Positions 23,597 through 34,318 of a stretch of DNA of 64,000 bases are shown piece after piece; position 1 is the stretch's first letter, and every line of letters starts with the position of its first letter. Under the pieces are notes generated by a model that did no database searches, was not told the origin of the DNA, and saw only the letters and a list, made by a program, of their open reading frames with translations. Both the position numbers and the translations under genes were made by a program. Where the stretch lies: NCBI RefSeq assembly GCF_009389715.1, contig NW_024068239.1, forward strand, positions 1 through 64,000. The letters run 5' to 3'. This DNA comes from Phoenix dactylifera (taxonomy: Eukaryota; Streptophyta; Magnoliopsida; Arecales; Arecaceae).

Positions 23597-24033
23597 TATG
23601 AGAACCCGTGCGAGTGTGTGTTTAGTCCCACATCGGTTATTCGCTGGGTAGATCTTGGGTACTTATACAAGATCAAGGAATCCAAATAATACCTTCCGGC
23701 TAGCCATTTTGGGGGAGATCCTGGGTTGTTACAAATGGTATCAGAGCGGACCCGGTCCATAACCTATGTGGACTAGGGGACACTGCAGCACGGATCTATT
23801 GGGGCTGACCATGGGCCAATCGTGGTGTTTGTGATTAGATTTGAATAGATATGAACCCTTAGCCTGACGAGGACGTCAGGGCTTGAACGGGGGGAGTATG
23901 TGAGGACCCGTGCGGGCGTGTGTTTAATCCCACATCGGTTATTCGCTGGGTAGATCTTGGGTACTTATACAGGATCAAGGAATCCAAATAATACCTTCCG
24001 GCTAGCCATTTTGGGGGAGATCCTGGGTTGACA
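23597..24033 (+). mobile_element. Complete TRIM (miniature LTR retrotransposon), family A copy 1
   Basis: Two LTRs, 23597-23733 and 23899-24033, of about 136 bp and about 95% identical, start TATGAG/TGTGAG and end ACA. The primer site TGGTATCAGAGC is at 23736-23747, and a polypurine tract CGGGGGGAG precedes the second LTR. The internal region is about 165 bp and non-coding. A 5-bp target duplication ATAGG flanks the element (23592-23596 and 24034-24038). The LTR contains CCCACATCGGTTATTCGC. Such elements need proteins from other retrotransposons to move. Confidence 0.92.
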
Positions 24034-24038
24034 ATAGG

Positions 24039-24356
24039 TCAATTGGTTGAGTTGGTAAAATAATTATATTTGATACAATGGTCTAGGTTCAATCTTGCTT
24101 AAAGGTGTAAATGAGCCAATGGGACCTATCTTGACTTCAACTTGTTTTGATAATCAAGCAAAGCTCGAACTAGCTCATTTAATTCCAAAATGAAATTGAG
24201 TTGTTCTAAGAGATCTGGTGAGATTGGAGGTCTTTCAAGACTTTCCTATATATTTTGCATTAGTTTTCCCAATTATATTTTGTTCTTATAATTGAAATAT
24301 ATACTATACTTGATAAATTATATGTATTTAATTAAATTGATAATGGTGAAAAATAA

Positions 24357-24408
<52 letters not shown>

Positions 24409-25009
24409 TATTTCTAGCTAAATCAAGTCAAGCTCAAGTAAGCTAATCCTAGCTTTAGCTTGCTTTCTCACTAAGCAAATCGAACTTGAGGCAAATTTTA
24501 ATTTAGATATGAGGTGGCTTGCAAATATCTCATTCATGTTGTGTCCTGTTCTCACTTCAATTTAGGTGGGTTTCCTGTTATCCTATTTCTTAATAAGAAT
24601 AGTAGTAGAAATAGTAGTAGAATAGTAGTACTAGTTGCAGCAGCTGTTGTAGATGGATATTGAATCAAAGACCAAACAATAATTAATCTAGGTTTTAATT
24701 ACTAAATTAGCCCCAAGGTATCGATAACTTGTATCTTATATATTAGCCTAGATGTTGGGATTATACTTTCCAAACTTGCCTAACTTTCATCTTGATCAAG
24801 ATAAACTAAGATTCCATTTCTTCTGAATCAAAAATGTTTTAAATAACTCAAAATTATCACTCAAAAGTCACTCAACTAGTGTGGTGAATTCTCATTGCCC
24901 ATTTGAATGAATACCGTAAAGCATACAGTCTAATGAACCAAAACAATTGGTGCAAGATATCTGAATAACTTCTTTGAGTGATTTTTCATTGTAATTAATG
25001 CTACACAAC
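24039..25009. other. Non-coding sequence with a (TA)n tract
   Basis: A pure TA run fills 24361-24405. AGTAGTAGAAATAGTAGTAG-type repeats lie near 24600. The start (about 24100-24200, GTGTAAATGAGCC) resembles dispersed hAT-like MITE sequence. Confidence 0.6.
24361..24405. repeat. (TA)n microsatellite
   Basis: About 22 uninterrupted TA units. Confidence 0.95.
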
Positions 25010-26504
25010 TGTCACGCCCCAAATTCGGATCATGACACGGTCGTGCTATTGCAAAATTAAACATACGATAACACGCAACCACTTTAAAACTTCAGATTAA
25101 TTATGAACAATGTCATTCTTGAATGTCATCAAATGTTTCATCAGTAAAAGTCTGGAAAAAATTCAAATTCTTCATGCAATTTAAGTTTCAACCTCAACAC
25201 TATTGACAAATGACCCTAGATCAACTTATAAACCCAAACTTTCAATTGAAATTTCATATACATCACATAGTCTACGATAGATAAGAATAAAATTTATTAT
25301 TTGGATCCAAAGATGATGATTAAGTCAATTAATAATTTCACCAAGATGAATACAATAAAATCAATTCTTCAATAAAAAAGCTAGAAGTAATATTACAATA
25401 TATCCCCATATCAAAATGAACTTCCAAATTGATTAATAAACAAATAATTACATTGTATGATAATATTCCATGATCAATCCTCTTTCATTAAATTTTGGTC
25501 AAAATCCAATTAATCATAACGTGAAATATCCACTGAGAGGGCTCCCAACATAGCTGATCCACACTTTGGCTACGAGCCCAGTAAGCAAGCATTCCAATTT
25601 CAATATCTATGTCCAAAATCAAAGTCTCCACTCAATAACAAATATCCCTTGTCAAATCATAAACTTAAACTTGAGGTTAAACTAACACATCCAATAGTGT
25701 CCAATAATTATGAGAAAGATCTAATAGTCCAATCCAAAAATGAAAATTCAAATAATTAGAATTCCTCCATTAATATGCATACTCTATGGCCTTAAGAATT
25801 AAATTCCCCAATAGAAATACAATTATTTGCAATATCCAAGTATGCCAATACCAATTATAATCCACATACGGATTTAACCTTGAAGAACAATCCTTTATGA
25901 TATTATATTAAAAAAAATCTTTCTTGGCTCATTCCAATTCTATGACCAATCCATGTACAAATCACAATCTAATAATCACATCCAAATCCTTACAAATTTT
26001 AAACTTTCGAGTCATTTAAACAATATCTGAACATGGTATAACTGCTATGCCGTGGTAAACCTTCCTACACTTACCTTAGGTCAAACATCCCCCATCCTGA
26101 TCAAAACCATCTTATCCAGTCCTTCATACTCATCGAATACCAATCTCAGTACTTATATTTTATCACAATGCTTAGTGATTTTTCACTTAAGCACTGAATT
26201 TAATTTTACTACTTTTGTCATGTCCGAGGTGATCATAATCTTAAGCTATGATACATTTCTATTGTAAACCCTAGTGATCTTAAACTTATTCTTTGGTTCT
26301 AATTTTGGTCATAATCTCATGTGATCATAACTTAAACTCTGGCAATTTTCCAATCACAATTCATAATGATCTTAACCTAAGCTTTGATAATTTTTCTGTC
26401 ACAATCACGTCCCTAGAATGGCTTGTATTAGCCCTACATTCCTTCTTTTTGTTGCTTATTGTCACCTAAGACAATATAAACCAATATTATTATTTTATTT
26501 TATT

Positions 26505-26546
26505 TTTTAATTTATTTATTTATTTATTATTATTATTATTATTATT
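26505..26546 (+). repeat. (TTTA)n and (TTA)n microsatellite
   Basis: TTTATTTATT units pass into a TTATTATT run inside the solo LTR. Confidence 0.8.
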
Positions 26547-27639
26547 CCAATTATGTGAAAGCCAACTTAGCTACCCATTCCCATGATTAAATTTTTGTTG
26601 CTCATATAATCAAATCAGACGTAAAACTTTTATCTTTATTTCATGCTTTGAAATCCGTACTCGTCATTATTCTTGCTTTGAAATTCGTACTTAGCATTAT
26701 TCATGCCTTGAAATCTGTGCTGTCATTATTCTTGCTTTGAAATCTGTGCTTGTAACAAAGTAAACATTTCATATAAACCAACAGTCATAAAACTATGCAA
26801 GTCCATTCATGCAACTTCACAAATATGATTATGCATCATAAAACTTTTGCTATTATTCCATACTTTGAAATTCATACTCTCAAATGATAGTGTAGCTATG
26901 GCCGCTCTTATTCCCACGGCAAGGTCTTTACCACTGCAGGGTCATCTTCCAGTTACTATTACCCACTAGTGGGGTTCGTAAAGCCACGTTACTTTTACCC
27001 ACTAGCGGGGGTCGTATGCCTAGTTACTGTTAGCCACTGGCGGGGGTCATATATAGCGATCTGAGAGTTCTTAAAACATATCATGCTTTTCATAAATCTT
27101 TTTTCATAGAAACTTTGGAAAGTGAATAATGGCATAATGATAGATAAAACTCATTATCATACTGAAAACTTTGATTTTTCGTGCAACTTCTATACATCAT
27201 AAATTTATATACATATTATGATATTCATGATGAATGTCATCTAATTAAAATTATGCAACTATTGATAACACATGCTTGATCCTAATTTTATAAAAACATA
27301 AATAATCATATATAATTTCATAATCGAGTAGTCACAAGTATTTGATAAAATATAAGATTATATCAGGGTTACTTACTTTTTCCACAATTCATATACCCAA
27401 TTCCAATTGCATAAATAATACTTTTTCATCTTATAAAACATGATACATGATCCATAATAAGATTAAGACAGGTTACTTACCTTAATTTGCTCACCAAATG
27501 CTAATTCTCCAATACCTAGCAAAATCATTAAATTACATGTCACTTGCACATTTAATTTCTATTTATTTATAATCTTAAAGTCATTTACAGCCCATCCATA
27601 GGACTCAATTTCATTTTCGGATCCATAGTCTAATCAATT

Positions 27640-27935
27640 TCTGGTTCAGGCCCATAGCCCAATTCAATTTCTGGTTCGGATTTGATTCCATTTCTGGTTC
27701 AGGTCTGGGTCTATTGCATACTGGTTCAGGTCTGACCCATTTACTGGTTCAGGCCTGGGTCAATTGCATACTAGTTCAAATCTGACCCAATTTCAGGTTC
27801 AGGTCTGGGTCAATTGCATACTGGCTCAGATCTGACCCAATTACTGGTTCAAGTCTGAGTCAATTGCATACTGGTTCAGATTTGACCCAATTACTGGTTC
27901 AGGCCTGGGTCAATTGTATATTGGTTCAGTTAATT
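27640..27935 (-). repeat. Tandem TTCAGGTCTGGGTCAATTGC repeats in the solo LTR
   Basis: Units of about 30 bases alternate between CTGGTTCAGGTCTGGGTCAA and TGGTTCAGATCTGACCCAAT, with about nine repeats. This is the mirrored counterpart of 11040-11265. Confidence 0.8.
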
Positions 27936-29199
27936 CTGGGTTTAAGAATGTTGGGCTCGGACCAAGGCCTAGCCCGGCCTCGGGCCTTTAAAGCCCGGTT
28001 CATTTGAAGACCACCCCAGAATCAGGCCCAATTCGACCCACAGAAATTTTTATTTTATTTTCCTTTCTTCTTTTCTTTTCCTTCTTTTCCTCTTTTTCTT
28101 TTCTTTTCTTTTTTCTTCTTTTTCTTTTCTTTCTTCTCCTTCTCTTCTCCTCCCTTTCCGAACCTTCTTCTCTTCTTTTCTTCTTCCCGTCTCGATCTCC
28201 TCCCCCTCCTCTTCTCCTCTCCTCCCATAGGGCAAAGGGGCGAGCCTGAAAGTGCTTCGGAGGAAGCCGGCGGCGCTGCAGCCAACCAGCGGCACCCGCG
28301 GCGCCCGCGGTCCGACCTGCAGTAGCCGCGGTCCGGCTGGCCGCTCTCATCCTCCACCTACGGTGGAGAAGTTGGGGCGCGTGCACCTCTGAAGGAGCAG
28401 AGGAACCGGCCGAAGCTAGTGGAGCTTGCGTAGCGCGCGGCCGATCGCCACGGTCGGCCTGATGGCGTCCACAGTGCCCCGATCCGGCGGCGTCTACGGC
28501 CAAAATAGGGAGATCCCCCCTTCGGCTCGTCTTCTCCGATCACCTCCGGCCGAGATCAAACTGGTTCCACCCTTGGGAACTGGATTTGCACGAGCCGAGG
28601 ACCATTCCCATGAATCGGAAGATAGGTTTGCATTTTTGGATTTCTAGATCTAAGATTTTAGTGGAAGGAAAAGAAATCGGGTGAAGGAGAAAGGACCTCA
28701 GCCAATGTCAGCTCACAGCCGATCTAGACCTTTCTCCTCCCTCCTCTTCATCTTCTTCCTTCTCTCCTTCACTCTTCAATCTCTTCTATTTTCTTTTTTT
28801 TCCCTTCTTGGTTTTGTTTCATAGCCAGACTGGATCCTACTTGAATGAAGTATGAACGATACAAGAGAGAAGAGATCAAGACTTACCTAGCTCCGGGACA
28901 ACTCTGTGATGTTCCCTCCGGCGGCTCGGATCCCTACTCCGATGATATTGCTCCTGCTTCAGTTCCTTGTAGCATAAAAGAGGGGAATGAGAAGAAATGA
29001 GAGGGTGATGGAGTTCCTCTGCGAGGGATCCATGGGCCTTAATAGCCCTCAGCTGGAAGAGGAGAGTGGTGGTGATCGTGGCTGTCAGGCCGTTGTAACC
29101 ATCTCAGCTGGCGATCACCACCTCTGGGTCTTCAGATGGGCCAGCCATATTGGGCTTGGCCCATTAGCTCACCGTATGTGGGCTGGTCCTCACAACAAC

Positions 29200-30089
29200 T
29201 CCCTTTATGCATGCATGATCTATTAACTTTCACGTGTCAAGAGGTTATTTTGGTTTTCACTTGTAGATTTGTTGCCAAATACATCGGGTTAATTAATCAT
29301 GGAGCTGCCAAGTCAGTTATAGGCTCGACGAATACTTTGGGTGCCATGAAGCATTTTTCTTTTCTGAGCTGAATACCACTTACTAAAATGGCTAATATCG
29401 TAGTATATTATAGTATAGATAATATTTTGCATCCCTAAAACTCATATACATAGATACTACTCTACATTGATCACTAATAAATGGCAATTATACTAGAGTA
29501 CATAAACTAAACTAAATAATATACTTATTTAAATCTCCTGCAAATAACCATGCATTAATTCCACATGCCAAGATCGATTTTGTCATGATCCAGATCAAAA
29601 AGAAAGCAGCTGATCAGAAGGTGGATGGTCACTCCAACAAACTTCTGAAAGCACTCAACATAAGCTTGCACTCTCAGTTAACCATATACATGTAACAAAC
29701 CGAACAACTACATCGGATTCTACGGAACCTTTATACGGTTTAGAAAGAGGACGAGAGCCGTTATATAAAAAGTGAGCTTCTAGCTCTCTCTCCACCATTT
29801 CACATGACGTAGGTTAATTAGCAACACCAATTCCTAAAGCAACGGAATCACAGGCAAAAGTTATCCCTCCCTCATCTCAACTTTTTTAACAATGCTAAAA
29901 AGAATGCTGGCATCACTCCACTTGCTTGCACCCATTGCCATAGAGCTATAATTTGAGAGCATTTCTTCTTCACTCGCCCCCACTCTTATCTTCATATCTT
30001 CTCAGTTAAGTTCTATTGTTTGTCCCCACAAGAAACATTAGCTCTCCACTCCATCTTCGGTTCACACTATTGGGGGTCCTTTCATACAC
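29200..30089. other. Upstream region of the cysteine endopeptidase gene
   Basis: No gene or clear mobile element between the solo LTR duplication and the TATA box; this is likely 5' regulatory DNA. Confidence 0.5.
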
Positions 30090-30096
30090 TATAAAA
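30090..30096 (+). promoter_or_regulatory. TATA box of the cysteine endopeptidase gene
   Basis: TATAAAA lies 51-57 bases before the ATG, which puts a start site near 30120 and gives a short leader. Confidence 0.65.
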
Positions 30097-30146
30097 CACT
30101 CACGCATCCCCTCTGATCTCCCATACTCATATCCTCGTAGCTAGAA

Positions 30147-32318
30147 ATGGGGAGGGTTATCTTGCTAGCCATAGTCTTTGCACTGGCCTTCGCACTGACC
30201 GAGAGCATTCCCTTCACCGAGAAGGACCTCGCATCGGAGGAGAGCTTCCGAGACTTGTATGAGAGGTGGCGGAGCATCCACACGGTGTCGCGGGACCTCG
30301 ACCTCGATGAGAAGCACAAGAGGTTCAATGTGTTCAAGGAGAATGTCAAGTTCATCCATGAATTCAACAAGAAGGACAAGCCCTACAAGTTGAAGCTAAA
30401 CAAGTTCGGGGACATGACCAAGGAAGAGTTCAGGAACACGTTTGCTGGGTCTAAAGTGATGCACCACCGGATGCGCCGGGGAAGCCTGCGTAGCTCCGCC
30501 AGGACGTTCATGTATGAGAAGATAGCTGACTTGCCTCCCTCTGTGGACTGGAGGCAAAATGGTGCAGTTACAGGCGTCAAAGATCAAGGCCAATGTGGTA
30601 AGATCTTCTATAAGCTGGATCCTCCTGTGTCCAAACTAGTAGAAATTTTCACAAAATATATGTACACAGCAGGGTTTGATAGGAGAAAATGATAAGCTGT
30701 TATCTCATCTAACTAAGCCTTAAAACCAAACTAATTGTTGTTGGCTACATGAATCCTTTCTCTCCATTCTGCTCTATTGTACTAGTGCTCTAATTATTAA
30801 TAAAATCTCCACTGACCAAATTATCTTTCCAAATATCAGAAGTAAGTTCAAGGTATTAATATACCACAAATTTCATAAATAGTTTGGAGACTAACTATCT
30901 ACTGCTTATTTAACTCATAATCACAAATATGCTGCTGATTAACTAGTCTTAGTGGTTTTTGTTGTAGCTACCATCTGGAGCTGCCTTTCTCATATTTACT
31001 TCTTTTCCATGATCTTGCACCCATGGCATCATATCTAATGATTATTTTAGTTATGCATTTATTTTTTTTTTATCCCAAACTTTTGGTGAACTTGGCCACC
31101 TTTGCAAGAGTTTCATATTTCTCCCCTGCTGAACTACCATTGGCTGCTTCATCATGATGGTATATATACTTTAAGTCAGAATTCTTACATGCCATTGCTG
31201 ATATTGTAGGTAGCTGTTGGGCTTTCTCAGCAGTTGCTGCAGTGGAGGGCATAAACCAGATCAGAACCAAAAACCTTGTTTCCCTCTCGGAGCAAGAGCT
31301 GGTCGACTGCGATAACAAGGATGACAATGGATGTGATGGAGGTCTAATGGATCATGCATTTGAGTTCATTAAAGGAAACGGGGGAATAACAACTGAAGCA
31401 AACTACCCCTATGTAGGGAAAGATCAAACATGCAACTTATCCAAGGTAGCTCAAGTTCAATTGAAGTAGTAGTTCTTACATAGATCGCATACTTAATCGA
31501 TGATTCCAATAGAAAATTCAAAATATACCCTTAAAACCAATGCACTGAAAAATGACCAGATGTTACAGTTCTCGTGAGGAATATGTTGATCATTTAATTT
31601 TAGATGATGCAAAGAACAAGTTGGGTCTTCAATAAGCTATTGATAACAAAATGGCTGTCTTGCCCATTTGCATAGTTATTAAAGGGCCAGAAGCATTCAT
31701 CTAATGTACATTTGGAACAAAAAGGAGTAATTGTTGCTGGTCTTGCAGGAGAATTCTCATGTGGTTGTGATTGATGGACATGAGGATGTTCCCGAGAACG
31801 ACGAGGATGCTTTGATGCAAGCAGTGGCCAATCAGCCTGTCTCTGTCGCTATTGAAGCAAGCGGTTCAGCTTTCCAATTTTACTCTGAGGTTTGTGCACA
31901 TATTTGTTATGTTTGCCTCATGTTATATATCTGAAATAGGCCTAACTCACCAAGGAAGATCATCTTATGATATAGGTGATGTTTGCATCTAAACCAATTT
32001 TTTTTTTTTTTATGTATATCATGAATCTTTTGACTATATGATGGAGCTTTATCACTTTTATACCAGGGTGTTTTCACTGGAGATTGTGGCACAGATCTGG
32101 ATCATGGAGTTGCTGTCGTAGGATATGGAACAACAAGGGATGGGACAAAATATTGGATAGTAAAGAATTCATGGGGTTCTACGTGGGGTGAGAATGGCTA
32201 TGTAAGGATGGAGCGTGGTATCTCAGCAAAACAAGGGCTATGTGGTATAGCTATGCAGGCATCCTATCCAACCAAAGCATCTCCCGAGAAAGAAGCACCT
32301 CTTAAGGATGAGCTTTAG
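30147..32318 (+). CDS. CEP: KDEL-tailed papain-type cysteine endopeptidase (vignain/CEP family)
   Basis: Four exons: 30147-30597, 31210-31445, 31749-31889 and 32067-32318. All introns follow GT-AG, and phases agree to give 359 residues, the usual family length. The start has a hydrophobic signal peptide (about residues 1-20). The inhibitor prodomain has the ERFNIN pattern in [19 protein letters not shown] and the NKFGDMT box. Mature enzyme should begin near [13 protein letters not shown]. Visible catalytic residues are Gln147 (oxyanion), Cys153 in GSCWAF, His289 in LDHGV and Asn310 in KNSWGS. The protein ends PLKDEL. In this family the KDEL tail retains the proenzyme in the ER and in ricinosomes, released when cells die during germination, tapetum or nucellus breakdown. 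All key residues are present, so it looks functional. It is tail to tail with the MsrA gene, whose stop is about 930 bases downstream. Family assignment is secure; the exact orthologue is not. Confidence 0.96.
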
Positions 32319-32416
32319 GAAGTTAATTCCTTTCACATTCTCCCTGGAAAAAAAAAAACTTAAAGGTTTCTGTGTTTTTAATTTCTCTTGTAAGACAATT
32401 CCACTTAATATTAATG

Positions 32417-32422
32417 AATAAA
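32417..32422 (+). terminator. Polyadenylation signal of the cysteine endopeptidase gene
   Basis: AATAAA about 100 bases after the stop, within TTAATGAATAAATGAG. Confidence 0.55.
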
Positions 32423-32429
32423 TGAGCGT

Positions 32430-32884
32430 TTAGCTCCATTATGCTTTTCTTGATCAAGTTTAGAAGGAGAGTTTATTTTTCAGAGAAAGAAAGGGAAAAA
32501 AATCTAAATTAAGGACCTATGTCTTCATTTTGATAATAGTTTCAGCACAACCTGAAATCTTATTGAAAAATTATAGTATCCAGCCATTTTTCTGAACAAA
32601 ATTAGTAATGCTCAGCACTTCTTCCCAAGATTGCAAAACAATATCTAAAATGCCTGTTTTCAAATTGGCATTGTAGTATCATGGCAGCATTTTCCTGAAT
32701 AACTATGATTTACATGGCTGTCATGCTCCTGCCTGTGCGGAGCATGTGAGGCATCTAGTGCCCATGTGGGGGCCACATGAGGGGGGAAATACGGAGCATC
32801 CCTGCCAGATATTGTCCGGTTCCGAGGCTTCATGCAAACGTCCTTCACCCCTCTCCGGTTTTGTTTTCCTCCCAAAATGCATCT
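32430..32884. other. Intergenic sequence after the protease gene
   Basis: No gene. The part from about 32700 is GC-richer and may belong to the LTR-like element that follows. Confidence 0.5.
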
Positions 32885-33058
32885 GCAGGATTTGGAGACA
32901 CCCACCTCATATGCCCAGGCTCTGAAACGATCTGATTGGAAACTATTGGGCCTTACATCCTTCCCACCATCAGACAAGAGTCAGGATTTAGAAACACCCG
33001 CCTCATATGCCCAGGCTCTGAAACGAGTCTTTTCGATGTGGGACTATTGGGCCTCACA
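32885..33058 (-). mobile_element. TRIM-like unit with direct repeats of about 72 bp
   Basis: Two direct copies, 32885-32956 and 32985-33058, share CTCATATGCCCAGGCTCTGA and end CCTTACA or CCTCACA. On the reverse strand each starts TGTAAGGCCC or TGTGAGGCCC, like an LTR. The 28 bases between them are purine-rich on the reverse strand (GATGGTGGGAAGGA), like a polypurine tract. GATGTGGGACTA in the right copy recalls the CCCACATCG core of TRIM family A. No primer site is visible. Confidence 0.45.
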
Positions 33059-33246
33059 ATGGCACCATGATATACTAATTAATGTGAAGAGCCAATAAAG
33101 TAACATCTGTTGCTATATGGATAGAACCTAACACAATATTGAAATGCTCTGATTTTTATTTAGACACGTCATTACCCTAGAGGGCTTACATGCATATGAT
33201 GATACTTTGGTAAGAAGAAACACAAAGTTGAATGAAGCATATCATG

Positions 33247-33543
33247 TCATCCATAGCACCTGATGGGGTCATTGCATGCTTTCCTAGCAGATTGTTTTAC
33301 TCCTGTTCCACCCCCTTTCTCCAAGTATTGCTGATGGTACTCTTCTGCCCTGTAGAACTTCTTCGCTGGAAGAATCTCTGTCACAATTTTCCTGTCCTTA
33401 ATCTCCTTTTCCTTCTCCTCTAGGGATTCCCTAGCATTTTTAGCTTGCGCCTCATTGTAGTAGTATATGCCTGACCGGTATTGGGTGCCCACATCATTCC
33501 CCTTTGGAACAGAAAAATCAAAAGTCATTGTTAAATACTAAAT

Positions 33544-33600
<57 letters not shown>

Positions 33601-34246
33601 GGTATTATATGGAAAATACAGGAAAAATAAAAGTATTTTCCAAATCACTATTCACTCAATAAAAAAATATTTTCTAGGCCTTACTAGCTTTCTTGGAGGA
33701 GAACTTGAAACAAAATTTGAATTTTGAGAAAGATATTGTATTAGAAAAGAAGAAATGGTAAATATATATTGGCAACTATATATAAAACAGCCATTGTAAC
33801 GATATAATGGTAAAGCAACGATCGTTAATTATGCATCCATTATTAATATGTATAACATAAAGGACTTTCCAGAATGGTTAACAATGGTCATTGGAATATT
33901 ATAATTGTCGTTATTTTAAATCATGAGCAGAATGCATGCACCGACAAAGTATACATACAATAAATTGTTGTAATGAATATTATGATGTCGTATAAGACTT
34001 CAAAGCAAAAGCACTAACTTAGGTGGTGTTGGTGGAGATGACATGGGTGAGATCAAGCCAGGATATGAATCCCACCATGGTTGGAGTTTTAGATCAAGTC
34101 GAATCACAACTTTGACATGTTACGATTCCTTACCAGGCTAGACTCGAGCTTGCCTCAACAGTTCCCAGTCATATTTCTTATGTAGTAAACTAACAGGGCG
34201 CGAGATCTAAGATTGCCAAACAATATTTGTAACACCAAACTTTTTA

Positions 34247-34318
<72 letters not shown>

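Larger units (their letters stand above)
25010..29194 (-). mobile_element. Solo LTR of about 4.2 kb with perfect target duplication
   Basis: The plus strand starts TGTCACGCCCC and ends TCCTCACA, so the transcription-sense LTR (minus strand) runs TGTGAGGACC... to ...GGGGCGTGACA. The 5-bp sequence ACAAC flanks it on both sides (25005-25009 and 29195-29199). No gag or pol domain lies between, so this is a solo LTR left by LTR-LTR recombination. Inside are the CCCACTAGTGGGG-type triplet (26927-27060), the CTGGTTCAGGTCTGGGTCAA array (27650-27930) and a pyrimidine-rich tract (28040-28230). It is longer than the related fragment at 11034 by a segment around 25640-26880, possibly a further insertion. 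Such long LTRs are known in plant Ty3 chromoviruses; the lineage is inference. Confidence 0.85.

Noticed and set aside
28000..28503. Reverse-strand frame of 167 codons rich in Arg, Glu and Lys
   Set aside because: It lies in the solo LTR over a CTTCT-rich tract; composition alone explains the open frame and no domain is seen.
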